From Dasania sp. GY-MA-18 (GTDB lineage Bacteria; Pseudomonadota; Gammaproteobacteria; Pseudomonadales; Dasaniaceae), in assembly GCF_024734385.1 (NCBI RefSeq), contig NZ_JANHAP010000016.1:1-64000 (forward strand): a stretch of 64,000 nucleotides of DNA. The letters are read 5' to 3'. Below are positions 16,411-25,500 of this stretch, piece after piece. Numbering within the stretch: position 1 is the first letter of the stretch; each line of letters opens with the position of its first letter. The translations under genes were made by a program, and so were the position numbers. The notes below the pieces were generated by a model. It saw nothing but the letters and a program-made list of their open reading frames with translations, did not search any database and was not told the origin of the DNA.

Positions 16411-17385
16411 TTATTTGGCTGGAGGCGTTAAAAAGCTTGAGTTAATAATGTCGCCGGCATTTAAATTATTAGTGATGACATTTTTTTGAGTAAAAAATTC
16501 GATGTAGCGATTGAGTACTCTGCTTAGGGATCTGGCCGAATTGGGGTTGTTAAAGGCATCTAGGTTATCTTCATAGCTCATTAGCTTGATGTCTTTTAAG
16601 TTTATAGCTTTGTCTAGTTTTAGTGCTTTTTCAATCATTGCATTGCCAGCAATAGGGTTGTTAAGCCACCATTCAACCGCTTCAAACCAGGCTTTAGTAA
16701 AATTTTTGGCGGCTTGCGGCTGCTGATTTAAAAAATCACCATGAAAGGCAACAACATCAGGCAGTAAGCCGGGAGTCTGCCGGCTGGTATATAAAATCCT
16801 AGCGCCCGCATTTACGGCATCGGTCACAAAAGGTTCCCAGCTATGGATGATATCCACTTGCTTACTTAGCAGTAGTTGGGTCGTTTGCGATGCATCGACA
16901 TTAACGAGAGTTATATCTTCTATCTGATAATTGTAGTCGTTCAGAAACTCGCGAATAAACAATTCACCAAAACCATTAACGTTAATGCCTATACGTAAAT
17001 TGCTGCGATTTTTAGCTAGCGGTGATAGCGATAGTAAGGCATCACCGCCAGCTGATAAGTCGGCAATTAAAATAATACGTGCGTTGGGCTGTTGTTCTAG
17101 TAAAGAAAATATATCCCCCAATGCTATACATACGGCATCAAATTGTTTGTGGATAAAGCGTGTTTGTAGATTGCTGACACTGTCGAAGTACGTGGATTTA
17201 ACATTGAGTTGGTATTTTTGAAAATACCCTTGTTGCTCGGCGATAATAAGCGGGTAGTACCCCGGCCACAAATCAAAAGCAATATTGATCTCAGTTTCGG
17301 GAGGAGGGGGGGCATCTTGGGTATATGCAGGCCCAGCGCTTAAGAGTAAAGGTATCAAACAGCGTAGAAATAGATCTCTAATCAT
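16411..17385 (-). CDS. ABC-type substrate-binding protein, NMT1/SsuA (NitT/TauT) type
   Basis: The 324-residue exported protein starts with a signal peptide (MIRDLFLRCLIPLLLSAGPA) and continues INIAFDLWPGYYPLIIAEQQGYF, the hallmark of NMT1-like periplasmic receptors for sulfonates, nitrate or thiamine precursors. Later segments (RIGINVNGFGELFIREFL, DIIHSWEPFVTDAV) fit the same fold. No permease or ATPase gene is adjacent, so it is an orphan in this window, or it may feed a sensor. It converges with the TonB receptor gene and lies downstream of an AraC-type regulator on the same strand. The ligand cannot be inferred. Confidence 0.85.
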   Translation of the reverse strand: MIRDLFLRCLIPLLLSAGPAYTQDAPPPPETEINIAFDLWPGYYPLIIAEQQGYFQKYQLNVKSTYFDSVSNLQTRFIHKQFDAVCIALGDIFSLLEQQPNARIILIADLSAGGDALLSLSPLAKNRSNLRIGINVNGFGELFIREFLNDYNYQIEDITLVNVDASQTTQLLLSKQVDIIHSWEPFVTDAVNAGARILYTSRQTPGLLPDVVAFHGDFLNQQPQAAKNFTKAWFEAVEWWLNNPIAGNAMIEKALKLDKAINLKDIKLMSYEDNLDAFNNPNSARSLSRVLNRYIEFFTQKNVITNNLNAGDIINSSFLTPPAK

Positions 17386-17479
17386 CAGCGTGGCCGCTTT
17401 ATATGGGGTGTGAGTACGAAAAATAATCTTGTTGTGCTTGTTAGTATAGCTAGCAATAGGCTTATATAAAGTTTTGATA

Positions 17480-18469
17480 TTACACGCTAACCTGAAATAA
17501 CTTGCCCCTAACGCTTTTTCTATAGGCCAGCGGCGTTTGCCCAGTCAGTTTTTTAAAGCGCGAGCAAAAATAGCTGCTGTCGTGATAGCCCGATTGTTCC
17601 GCCACCTCGGCGATACTTAAGTTGCTGGTGCGCAGTAGCTCTTTGGCGGCATTAACCCGTAAGTTTTGCAGGTAGTCCGAGGCGGTAACCGTAGTGGCTT
17701 GTTTAAAGCGGCGGTTAAAGGTACGCATGCTCAGCCCCAGCGAGCTGGCCAGTTCACTAATGCTGATGTCTTCCAGGGCATGGTGCTGCAGCCACTCCTG
17801 GGCTTGAATAATCAGTTCATCCTGATGCAGATTACTGGCGTATTCATCATAAGCGTGGCTGGAAAAGGAGCGGCGTATTTCCGGCGAGAACTGGCCTTCT
17901 ACTAAATGGGCGATTTCGGGCCCGAAGTTGCGCTCTATCAAATGCACCATTAAATCCGCTACCGAGTTGACGCTGCCCGCGCAATAGAGGTTGTCGGCTT
18001 GGGTGATTAAATAGCGGGGTTTTAAATTCACCTTGGGGTATTGGCGCTGAAATTGTTCGCAAAAATACCAGTGCGTGGTCGCGGGTTTGCCATCGAGTAA
18101 GCCTGCCTCGGCGAGTAGGCAGCTGCTGGTGCCCACAGCGCAGATGGTGGCATCTTGGCTGGCCATTTGCTGCAACCAGCTCAACAGCTGAGGTTGTTTG
18201 CGCAGGGTTTTGAGCGGGTTGCGCCACAGCGAGGGTAAAATAATTAAATCGCTGTGTTTAACATCCCCTAACTTACAGCTGGCCAGTAGCTGCAGGCCGC
18301 CAGCTGTAGTGATGCTTTCCCCTTCGGTGCTCACTATGTTGACCTGTAGCGTCTGGCGGCTGCGGTTGTGGCTGCGATGGTAATGGTCGGCTGCGTGCAG
18401 CATTTCCAAGGGCAGGCTGATGCTGGTGGCTAGGCATTGGGGCAGGGCAATAAAGCTAACGGTATACAT
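17480..18469 (-). CDS. GlxA-type AraC family regulator (DJ-1/PfpI-like domain plus HTH)
   Basis: The 329-residue protein has a class-I glutamine-amidotransferase-like N-terminal domain, with CAVGTSSCLLAEAGLLDGKPATTHW around the usual nucleophile elbow, and a C-terminal AraC double helix-turn-helix (ISISELASSLGLSMRTFNRRF, SIAEVAEQSGYHDSSYFCSRFKK). GlxA-type regulators often control catabolism of quaternary amines, arginine or similar compounds; Pseudomonas ArgR is one example. The ATG at 18469 with GAGG upstream is chosen over a TTG nine codons earlier. The target is probably nearby, the binding-protein gene being the closest candidate. Confidence 0.88.
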   Translation of the reverse strand: MYTVSFIALPQCLATSISLPLEMLHAADHYHRSHNRSRQTLQVNIVSTEGESITTAGGLQLLASCKLGDVKHSDLIILPSLWRNPLKTLRKQPQLLSWLQQMASQDATICAVGTSSCLLAEAGLLDGKPATTHWYFCEQFQRQYPKVNLKPRYLITQADNLYCAGSVNSVADLMVHLIERNFGPEIAHLVEGQFSPEIRRSFSSHAYDEYASNLHQDELIIQAQEWLQHHALEDISISELASSLGLSMRTFNRRFKQATTVTASDYLQNLRVNAAKELLRTSNLSIAEVAEQSGYHDSSYFCSRFKKLTGQTPLAYRKSVRGKLFQVSV

Positions 18470-18625
18470 GCGTGGCCTCACAACAGGCTTTGGCAAAAAA
18501 GAGATATTTTATGTCTTTTTTATTATGTTTTAAACCCGGCCTGAGGTCTACAATAGCTGCCAATTATGACTATTAGTCACTTTTCTGGTGATTTATCAAT
18601 ATTTAGACAATTGAGCGTAGGTGTT

Positions 18626-20488
18626 ATGACAAGTATTCCTCTTATTGTGGGTTTTGGCGGCGTGAACTCTGCCGGGCGTAGCTCGGGCCACCATGGGTAC
18701 CGCCGTATGATTATTGATAGCTTATCTCAAGCCGAGGCGCAGCATACCTACCAAAATCTTGCTGCGTTGATGAATATGAGTTCTGAGGGGCAAGCCCTTA
18801 GCGAGGCCCAGCGTCAGCATATACTCGATCACAGTTTAGTGAGGCGCATAGAAGATGCCTGGTATAACCCCGATGCGGTAATGTTTAACAAGCGCATGCC
18901 CATGCAGGTTGACGCGGCTACGCCACTCACCTTTGAAACCAAAAAACGCAACCTGCCAGATACCTTGCCTGCAGGCTGGGTGGTGACAGAATTAGCTGGT
19001 GCTACGGTTAAGGTAGAGATACACCAAGCCACTGAAATGTTAGTGCCCGACCCTAGGGCCACAGCGGTGAGCTCGGCAGGGCAGCTGCCCAGCGGCTTTG
19101 CACCGGGTAAGTTATATCCCTCGCGCAGCCATCCCCGCGGCTTACAAATGACCGTGTTTGGTGCCTCCGATGCGCTAGGTAACTTGGGTATAGACTGGGA
19201 GTTGGTGCGCCAGCATGTGGCGGCCGACCAAATCAGCGTATTTGCCGGTAGCTCTATGGGGCAATCTGACGCCGATGGTCATGGCGGCATGATAGGCTCA
19301 CGTTTTGACGGCAAACGCGTCACCTCTAAAAACTGCGCGCTGGGCTTTGCCGAAATGCCCGCCGATTTTATTAATGCCTATGTGATAGGCGGTGCTGGCA
19401 CTACCGGAGCCACTTTGGGCGCCTGTGCCAGCTTTTTATACAACCTGCGCCAAGGGGTTAATGAAATCCGGGCTGGCCGCTCGCGGGTGGTGATAGTGGG
19501 CGGCAGTGAAGCACCTATTAATCCCGATGTGGTTGCAGGCTACGCCGCCATGGGAGCCTTGGCCACTGATGCCGAGCTGATGGCCTTGGATGGCACTGAT
19601 ACCCCGGATAACCGCCGTGCAGCTAGACCCTTTGGTCACAACTGTGGTTTTACTATTGCTGAGTCCGCTCAGTTTGTGGTGCTGTTTGACGACGCCTTAG
19701 CCATGGAGCTGGGCGCTACCGTGTATGGCGCAGTTACCGATGTGTTTATCAACGCCGATGGCTACAAAAAGTCTATCTCCTCACCGGGCATAGGCAATTA
19801 CTTAACCGTGGCCAAGTCTATGGCCGTGGCCAAGGCCATCTTGGGTGAGCAGGCGATACAGCAGCGCTCTTATATACACGCCCACGGCAGCAGCACACCG
19901 CAAAACCGGGTGACGGAATCTCGTATTTTAAATGAAGTGGCCAAGAAGTTTGGTATTAGCCAGTGGCCAGTAGCCGCGATTAAGGCTTATATAGGTCACT
20001 CTTTGGGAGTTTCCTCAGGCGACCAGCTGATTAACAGCTTAGGGGTGTGGGATAAGGGTATTATCCCCGGCATTAAAACCATCGATGCGGTTGCTGAAGA
20101 TGTACATCGCAGCAATTTGTCTATTAGTGCCGAGCATAAAGAAGTGGGGGCAGAGGGCATGGATGTTGCGCTGCTTAACTCTAAAGGTTTTGGTGGCAAT
20201 AACGCTTCAGCCCCTATATTGGCGCCGCACATAGCCCGCAGAATGCTGGCTAAAAAATATGGCGACAAGGCCTATCAGCAATATTTAAAAAGCAATGAGG
20301 CGGTTAAGGCGCAAACTGCCGCCTATGATACTTTGGCCACCCAAGGTGCAGCCGAGTTGATTTATAAGTTTGATAATAATGTCTTGGGCGGTGAAGACTT
20401 GAGCTTAGATAGCCACGCTATAGGCGTGCCGGGTTATGGCCGAGATGTAGATTTAGAGATAGATTCGCCCTATAAAGACTTTTTGTAA
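18626..20488 (+). CDS. fabY: Beta-ketoacyl-ACP synthase FabY
   Basis: The 620-residue condensing enzyme matches the Pseudomonas FabY type (PA5174): VGFGGVNSAGRSSGHHGYRRM at the start, HPRGLQM, EAPINPDVVAGYAAMGALAT and SKGFGGNNAS. The catalytic triad reads C267 in GACASF, H420 in HAHGSS and H458 in IGHSLG. FabY condenses acetyl-CoA with malonyl-ACP to begin fatty acid synthesis, replacing FabH. I start at the ATG at 18626, which matches the family N-terminus; the upstream ATG at 18566 would add 20 residues. It is a single gene ended by two hairpins. Confidence 0.93.
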   Translation: MTSIPLIVGFGGVNSAGRSSGHHGYRRMIIDSLSQAEAQHTYQNLAALMNMSSEGQALSEAQRQHILDHSLVRRIEDAWYNPDAVMFNKRMPMQVDAATPLTFETKKRNLPDTLPAGWVVTELAGATVKVEIHQATEMLVPDPRATAVSSAGQLPSGFAPGKLYPSRSHPRGLQMTVFGASDALGNLGIDWELVRQHVAADQISVFAGSSMGQSDADGHGGMIGSRFDGKRVTSKNCALGFAEMPADFINAYVIGGAGTTGATLGACASFLYNLRQGVNEIRAGRSRVVIVGGSEAPINPDVVAGYAAMGALATDAELMALDGTDTPDNRRAARPFGHNCGFTIAESAQFVVLFDDALAMELGATVYGAVTDVFINADGYKKSISSPGIGNYLTVAKSMAVAKAILGEQAIQQRSYIHAHGSSTPQNRVTESRILNEVAKKFGISQWPVAAIKAYIGHSLGVSSGDQLINSLGVWDKGIIPGIKTIDAVAEDVHRSNLSISAEHKEVGAEGMDVALLNSKGFGGNNASAPILAPHIARRMLAKKYGDKAYQQYLKSNEAVKAQTAAYDTLATQGAAELIYKFDNNVLGGEDLSLDSHAIGVPGYGRDVDLEIDSPYKDFL

Positions 20489-20513
20489 TAAGACTTGTTG
20501 TAAAGCCAGTGTT

Positions 20514-20580
20514 AAGGCCGTGTTTAAGCACCGGCCTTTCCTTTTATCCCCTTAATGCCGCGCACAGCGGCATTTTCTTT
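20514..20580 (+). terminator. Two successive terminator hairpins after fabY
   Basis: The first pairs AAGGCCG (20514-20520) with CGGCCTT (20532-20538), followed by TCCTTTT. The second pairs AATGCCGC (20554-20561) with GCGGCATT (20567-20574), followed by TTCTTT. Together they isolate fabY from the PilZ gene. Confidence 0.75.
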
Positions 20581-20645
20581 ACCCTAGCTAGAAGCAAACT
20601 ACACTTATAGCAACACCTGCTTAGTTTTAGGTGTGGAGGTAGTTT

Positions 20646-21107
20646 ATGCGTAAGTACATACGCCACCCCGTAGATGTACCCATACAAATCTCACTGGATT
20701 TAAATGGCAGCAAGGCTGATGGCAATGCTGTTAATGGCAGCGCTACACTTTCGGCTGCTGATGTGACTTGTGACATGGTGGATGTGAGTCAGGGGGGCAT
20801 AGCCTGTGATGTTAAAAATTGTTTGGCAGTGGGTTGTAAGGTCAGGGTAGATATCAACACGGTGTCGCCAGAGTATCATGGCCTAGGGCAAGTGGTATGG
20901 TGTAAACCTAAAAATGATAGTTACGAAGTTGGGGTGTGTTTTTTAAATCAGGAAGAGGCCTTTCGTTCTCGCATGGTGCAGCAGGTATGCCAAATAGAAA
21001 TGTATAAAAATATGGTTTACGAGCGCGAAGGTCGAGTCTTGGATGGTGAGGAAGCCGCGGCGGAGTGGATAAAAAAATATGCGGCTGATTTTTTTACGGG
21101 CACCTAG
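20646..21107 (+). CDS. PilZ domain protein (c-di-GMP receptor)
   Basis: At 153 residues it shows the two c-di-GMP contacts of PilZ domains: the basic RKYIRHP start (RxxxR) and DVSQGGIACD (D/NxSxxG). It would bind cyclic di-GMP and pass the signal to motility or surface functions by protein contact. TGGAGG lies ahead of the ATG. It converges with an HD-GYP phosphodiesterase gene, so signal reader and signal remover are side by side, although on opposite strands. Confidence 0.9.
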   Translation: MRKYIRHPVDVPIQISLDLNGSKADGNAVNGSATLSAADVTCDMVDVSQGGIACDVKNCLAVGCKVRVDINTVSPEYHGLGQVVWCKPKNDSYEVGVCFLNQEEAFRSRMVQQVCQIEMYKNMVYEREGRVLDGEEAAAEWIKKYAADFFTGT

Positions 21108-21135
21108 CTTGGTGGTGCGGTAAGCGAGTCTCAGG

Positions 21136-22404
21136 CTACTCTATGGTGAGGCCGCGTTTAATATATTTTTCTATGCGTATGCCGTGGCTGCCATTAGGCA
21201 ATACCGTGTTGATGACATATAAATTATTTTCAGAGCCTGCTTTTTTCTCTAAATTTATCACATTTTCTTTGGTAGGCATTTTATTACTGTCGCGTACGAT
21301 TAACACTTTTGGCAAATGACGATGGCGATAATTGGTACTAATGACTATGCCCACTTCACCATTTTTAAGCTCAACAATACTGCCTGGGGGATATAGCCCT
21401 ATGCATTCAATAAATTCGGTCACCAAACGGTTATCAAATTTTGTTTCGCGGTTTTGATACAGTACTTTTAAGGCCTCCAGTGAAGACTGGCCCTGCTTAT
21501 AGACTCTTTCACTGGTAATAGCATCGTAAACATCACAGATAGTGATCATGCGCGTTATTTCAGAAATATTGCTGTCTTTTAGCCCTCTAGGGTAGCCGCT
21601 GCCATCTAAGGCTTCGTGGTGGCTATAACAAACATCAACAGCGCTGTGATGCACATCTTTGTGATTCATTAAAATATCACGGCCATCAACCGGGTGGCTT
21701 TTCATAATTTGAAATTCTTCGGCAGTAAGGCGGCCTTCTTTATTTAACACATCTAAAGGCGTTTTCATTTTGCCCACATCGTGCAATATGCCGCATAGGC
21801 CCAGCACATTAAGTTCTTCTTCACTAGCGCCCAAGTGCCTGCCAAAGGTCATGGCTAAAAAACCCACGTTTAATGAATGCTCGGCAGTATATTCATCTTT
21901 TTGGCGTATCTTACCCATCCACAACAGGGCATCGGGATTGTGCATGATGCTTTTTACGCACTCAGATACCGTGGTTTTTACTTCTTCTATATTAATACCA
22001 CGGCCCAGGCGTACATCGTCCATAAATGAGCGGGTGAGTTGCCGGGCATTTTTATGGGTGGCACCAGCAACTGCAAAGGATTGCTTATTAAGGGCATTTT
22101 GCGGATAAATTTTTCTGGGAGTGGGCTGCTCTAAAATAGTGCGCTGTTCACCTTTTAGCCATTGCTGCTCGCTCTCTTCTACATAAACATAATCGCAGTA
22201 GCCCGCTAAGGTATCGATGTCTTCCAACGACTCTATACGAAAGCCTTGCAGCAAAAAGGGGGTTTCCAGCCAGGGCCTATCCAGTTCGGCGACATACATG
22301 CCTATTTTTAAGCCTGCGACGGGTATGGGGCGCTTTACGCTGCTGCTAATGGTGCGGCCAGGTTTACTAATAGTTTTTTTCACGTGAGCCCGAGGCAACT
22401 CCAT
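21136..22404 (-). CDS. HD-GYP domain c-di-GMP phosphodiesterase with DUF3391 N-terminus
   Basis: The 422-residue protein has an N-terminal DUF3391-like part (VAGLKIGMYVAELDRPWLETPFLL) and an HD-GYP domain with the HD pair in GILHDVGKMKTP, HHEALDGSGYPRGL and the C-terminal CDVYDAITSERVYK. These enzymes hydrolyse c-di-GMP to GMP using a metal centre. No membrane segment is seen, so it is cytoplasmic. I start at the ATG at 22404 rather than a TTG 18 codons upstream, because family members begin near PVAGLKIGMYV with a short leader. It is opposite and adjacent to the PilZ gene. Confidence 0.92.
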   Translation of the reverse strand: MELPRAHVKKTISKPGRTISSSVKRPIPVAGLKIGMYVAELDRPWLETPFLLQGFRIESLEDIDTLAGYCDYVYVEESEQQWLKGEQRTILEQPTPRKIYPQNALNKQSFAVAGATHKNARQLTRSFMDDVRLGRGINIEEVKTTVSECVKSIMHNPDALLWMGKIRQKDEYTAEHSLNVGFLAMTFGRHLGASEEELNVLGLCGILHDVGKMKTPLDVLNKEGRLTAEEFQIMKSHPVDGRDILMNHKDVHHSAVDVCYSHHEALDGSGYPRGLKDSNISEITRMITICDVYDAITSERVYKQGQSSLEALKVLYQNRETKFDNRLVTEFIECIGLYPPGSIVELKNGEVGIVISTNYRHRHLPKVLIVRDSNKMPTKENVINLEKKAGSENNLYVINTVLPNGSHGIRIEKYIKRGLTIE

Positions 22405-22566
22405 GTATTTTATTGTTAAGCTGGCTAAATTATAGAGACTATTTATGATTTGTACCAAGCTCTTAAGTAAAGTTATATCATAGCCGCTAAATTCCTAATC
22501 GCTAGCTGTTCACTAGCTATTCACTAAGTTGTGTATACGCTGCATTGTTATTGAGATTTTCCTGTT

Positions 22567-23124
22567 ATGAATGCAATAGATTTATTATTAGAACGCAACT
22601 CGGCCCCCAAACTGGTTGAGCCCGCCCCCGCAGGCCAAGATTTAGCGACTATGTTTCAAGCCGCGCTGCGAGCGCCTGATCATGCCAGATTGCGACCTTG
22701 GCGTTTTTTAACGATTAGCGGTGAGGCACGCAATAAGCTGGGTGAAGTATTTGCCGAGGCTTTATTACAGCGTAATCCGGCAGCCACCGAGGCAGAGCTG
22801 GATAAGGCGCGTACTCGGCCGTTGCGAGCGCCTTTGCTGGTAGTGGTGGTGGCCAAGCAGCTACCACACCCTAAAGTACCCGCGGTAGAACAACTACTTT
22901 CAGCGGGCTGTGCGGCCCATGGCCTGCTATTAGCGGCGCAGGCTTTGGGTTACGCAGGCATATGGCGTACTGGTGACAATGCGTTTGATCAGCTGGTGAT
23001 GAAGCGTTTAGGGCTGGCAAGTGATGAGTTGATAGTGGGCTTTTTATATTTGGGCACTATAGAGGGAGGCTATAAACCCCTGCCGGTTTTAGCTGTTGAA
23101 GACTATGTGCAGCCTTGGTCTTAA
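22567..23124 (+). CDS. Nitroreductase family protein, YdjA type
   Basis: The 185-residue flavoprotein of the small YdjA group starts MNAIDLLLERNSAPKLVEPAP, with APDHARLRPWRF (FMN-binding) and GYAGIWRTG. Such enzymes use FMN and NAD(P)H to reduce nitro compounds or quinones in vitro; their natural substrate is unclear. It is followed 31 bases later by an acyltransferase gene on the same strand, so the two may be co-transcribed. Confidence 0.9.
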   Translation: MNAIDLLLERNSAPKLVEPAPAGQDLATMFQAALRAPDHARLRPWRFLTISGEARNKLGEVFAEALLQRNPAATEAELDKARTRPLRAPLLVVVVAKQLPHPKVPAVEQLLSAGCAAHGLLLAAQALGYAGIWRTGDNAFDQLVMKRLGLASDELIVGFLYLGTIEGGYKPLPVLAVEDYVQPWS

Positions 23125-23155
23125 GTGCTGGGCTGCGGCTTAGCTGGGGGGAATC

Positions 23156-23731
23156 ATGCGAGCCACTATTTTTAGCACGCCTATACTCAACAGTGCGCTG
23201 ACAGCGATATCGAAAATATTACTGCGCTTGTTGGGCTGGCGTATAGAGGGGCAGTTTCCGACGGCCCCTAAATTTGTACTGGTGGGGGCGCCTCATACTA
23301 GCAATTGGGATTTTATGTTGATGTTGCTGGTGGTATTTGCGGTGCGCGCTGATGTGCATTGGATGGGGAAGGATAGTCTCTTTCCTAAGCCCTTTGACGG
23401 GTTTATGCGCTGGCTGGGTGGCATAGCCGTAGACCGCAGCAAGGCTAATAACACCGTAGAGCAAATGATAGCGCACTACCAAGCTAACGATGAGCTTATT
23501 GTGATTATGACCCCAGAGGGTACCCGCAGTAAGGTAAGCGTCTGGAAGACCGGTTTTTACCATATCGCCAAGGGCGCCGAGGTACCCATAGTGCTGGGTT
23601 ACATCGATGGCGCTAAGAAAGTGGTAGGCTTGGGCAAAGTGTTTACCCCTGCCGGTGATTTAGAGCAGGATATGGCGGCGATTAAAGCTTTTTATGCTGA
23701 TAAGCAGGGCTTGCGCCCTGAGTTAACTTAA
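23156..23731 (+). CDS. Lysophospholipid (1-acylglycerol-3-phosphate-like) acyltransferase family protein
   Basis: The 191-residue PlsC-like protein has the acyltransferase block I GAPHTSNWDFML (HX4D), block III TPEGTRSK, and PIVLGYID. It would transfer a fatty acyl chain to a lysophospholipid or similar acceptor at the inner membrane. It is short for PlsC and belongs to the small group often found next to non-essential genes. GGGGGGAATC precedes the ATG. It is six bases from the convergent stop of the next gene. Confidence 0.88.
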   Translation: MRATIFSTPILNSALTAISKILLRLLGWRIEGQFPTAPKFVLVGAPHTSNWDFMLMLLVVFAVRADVHWMGKDSLFPKPFDGFMRWLGGIAVDRSKANNTVEQMIAHYQANDELIVIMTPEGTRSKVSVWKTGFYHIAKGAEVPIVLGYIDGAKKVVGLGKVFTPAGDLEQDMAAIKAFYADKQGLRPELT

Positions 23732-23737
23732 TACAGA

Positions 23738-24130
23738 TTATTCAGTAAGGCAGTGGTATTGATAGTGCAGCAGGTAGTCGCTAGCTTCTATATGCTGGCT
23801 CCATTCTTTTTCTTTTAGCCAGCCCTGGGGGCAGTGCTGCGCCAGTTGCCGATGCAAGGCTTCAATCACATAAAAGGCAGAGTAGGGGGTGTGGTCGCTG
23901 CGGGTTAAGCTGTAGCGTTCGTACACAACCCTGCTGGTTGGCGGTGGCTGTGTGTTGGGAGAGGCGTTGTTTGTTTTATCCTGGCTTTGCTCTATAACTT
24001 TAGCCGCCGGTTTTTTGCTGCTGTGAAAAGACGAAAAGTCTAATGAGTCGGCGTCATCCACATCAAAATCAGCTTGCGCATTTATGGCACTACTGCTGAT
24101 TAAGCTGAGTAACAATAGGCGTATTAGCAT
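23738..24130 (-). CDS. Hypothetical exported protein
   Basis: At 130 residues it has a clear signal peptide (MLIRLLLLSLISSSAINAQA). A linker rich in S, K, P and D is followed by a C-terminal part with three cysteines or histidine clusters (AQHCPQGWLKEKEW, YLLHYQYHCLTE). No family is recognised. The ATG at 24130 has GGAG six bases upstream. It is downstream of the porin gene in the same direction, separated by that gene's terminator. Probably periplasmic, function unknown. Confidence 0.7.
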   Translation of the reverse strand: MLIRLLLLSLISSSAINAQADFDVDDADSLDFSSFHSSKKPAAKVIEQSQDKTNNASPNTQPPPTSRVVYERYSLTRSDHTPYSAFYVIEALHRQLAQHCPQGWLKEKEWSQHIEASDYLLHYQYHCLTE

Positions 24131-24179
24131 TGGTGGCTCCACGGTTTATTGGCTGCTAGGTAGGGTTGTTGAAATAAAC

Positions 24180-24204
24180 GAAGAAAGGGGCGATAAACGC
24201 CCCT
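24180..24204 (-). terminator. Terminator of the porin gene
   Basis: On the minus strand AGGGGCG-TTTAT-CGCCCCT is followed by TTCTT. It lies 20 bases past the porin stop codon. Confidence 0.8.
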
Positions 24205-24224
24205 CAAGCCTGCGGCTATGTGCT

Positions 24225-25208
24225 TTAGAATTTAACTTCTAGGCCTACAGAGAAAACCGAATCGTCGTAAGTGGTATCCGTTTCTATATCGGTTTCAATG
24301 TTTGAGTAATAGGTATAAGCCTTTACCGCTTTATTGATTTTGTAATCAGCGCCAATAGTGATCTGCGTTAAGTCAGTTTCAATGGCGCCAAAATCATAAG
24401 TGCTCATGCCGTATTGAGCTTTCAATACAATTTTATCAATGGTGTATTGGCCGCTAAATATATAGCCGGTTTGCTCTACATCACCATCAGATAACTCGCC
24501 ATCTTGAAAGATAAAGCCTGCTTTGGCCTTATCGCTAAGGGTAAAGTCGGCGGCTAAGCGGGTTAAGTCCCAGCCATCAACTTCGCTGTCGTTAGCAATA
24601 GCAGCGTAAACTTGCTCGTTTTTGAAGCTTAGGGCAATAGATGTGGCATCGGCTAGGCCGTCGTTAGTTTCACCGTCTGAGTCATCAGAGTCTTCGCCGG
24701 GAATAAAGGCCACAGAAGCGCTGAAGTTTTCCGCAAACTTAGGCGAGCTATAAATTACAATATTAGACTCGCGGTTTTCGCCCTCTAACAGGTTTTTAAT
24801 GTCGCCTAATTCTAAATCGTTAAAGCGATCTACCGGCTTGCCTATGAGTTTAGTGGGGGTGTCGTGCTTGCCGCCTATAACAGTACCCCAAGTGCCTTGC
24901 AGGCCTACATAAATATTACGTTGTTTGAATTCGTCGCCATCTGAATCACCATCATCTATAGCGACTTCGTATTCCATTTTGTAGATGGCTTTAAGCTCGT
25001 CGTTAATGGCTACGCTGCCTTTTACCCCTATGCGTGAAGCATTGCTGGTCAGGTTCCACTGGTCTTCAGGGTCTGTTTCATAATCGACCTGGTTTAAGCT
25101 GAGATTGGCCTTACCGTAAATAGTGATGTCATTCTCGGCTAAGGCGGGAGTTGCTAATACTGCGCCACTTAATGCAGCTATGGCTAAAGCTAGGTTGCTA
25201 GGTTTCAT
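24225..25208 (-). CDS. Gram-negative general porin (trimeric, OmpC/OmpF-like)
   Basis: The 327-residue outer-membrane protein has a signal peptide (MKPSNLALAIAALSGAVLATPALA), then ENDITIYGKANLSLNQVD, the start of a 16-strand porin barrel. It has acidic loops (DDGDSDGDE, EDSDDSDGETND) and ends in the required C-terminal phenylalanine (LEVKF). It allows diffusion of small solutes. The ATG at 25208 has GGAGAG upstream; the ATG at 25229 would disrupt the signal peptide. It has a terminator, so it is a single transcription unit. The upstream region 25209-25500 holds an AT-rich promoter zone but no other gene. Confidence 0.93.
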   Translation of the reverse strand: MKPSNLALAIAALSGAVLATPALAENDITIYGKANLSLNQVDYETDPEDQWNLTSNASRIGVKGSVAINDELKAIYKMEYEVAIDDGDSDGDEFKQRNIYVGLQGTWGTVIGGKHDTPTKLIGKPVDRFNDLELGDIKNLLEGENRESNIVIYSSPKFAENFSASVAFIPGEDSDDSDGETNDGLADATSIALSFKNEQVYAAIANDSEVDGWDLTRLAADFTLSDKAKAGFIFQDGELSDGDVEQTGYIFSGQYTIDKIVLKAQYGMSTYDFGAIETDLTQITIGADYKINKAVKAYTYYSNIETDIETDTTYDDSVFSVGLEVKF

Positions 25209-25500
25209 TCGACTCTCCAAATGGATCATTGTAATTGTGGTAACGCTAATAACAGACCGCAGCTTTTTTATAGGTCACATAAAACTGTCTGCTCTGTAAT
25301 GCTGTGCATTTTGTGACTTTAATGTTGCAGGAATATGACAGTGGCTGAAATTATAGTGCAATTATGAAAAAAACAAATTTATCAATTGCTTAGCAATAAC
25401 TGGGGATAGCGAGTAGGCTTTATTTGTGTGGCATCAGGCCGTAGAATGTTGCCAAGCTATTAGGCAGTAGCCATCTATGACTAAATAATAAGAAGCTGTT

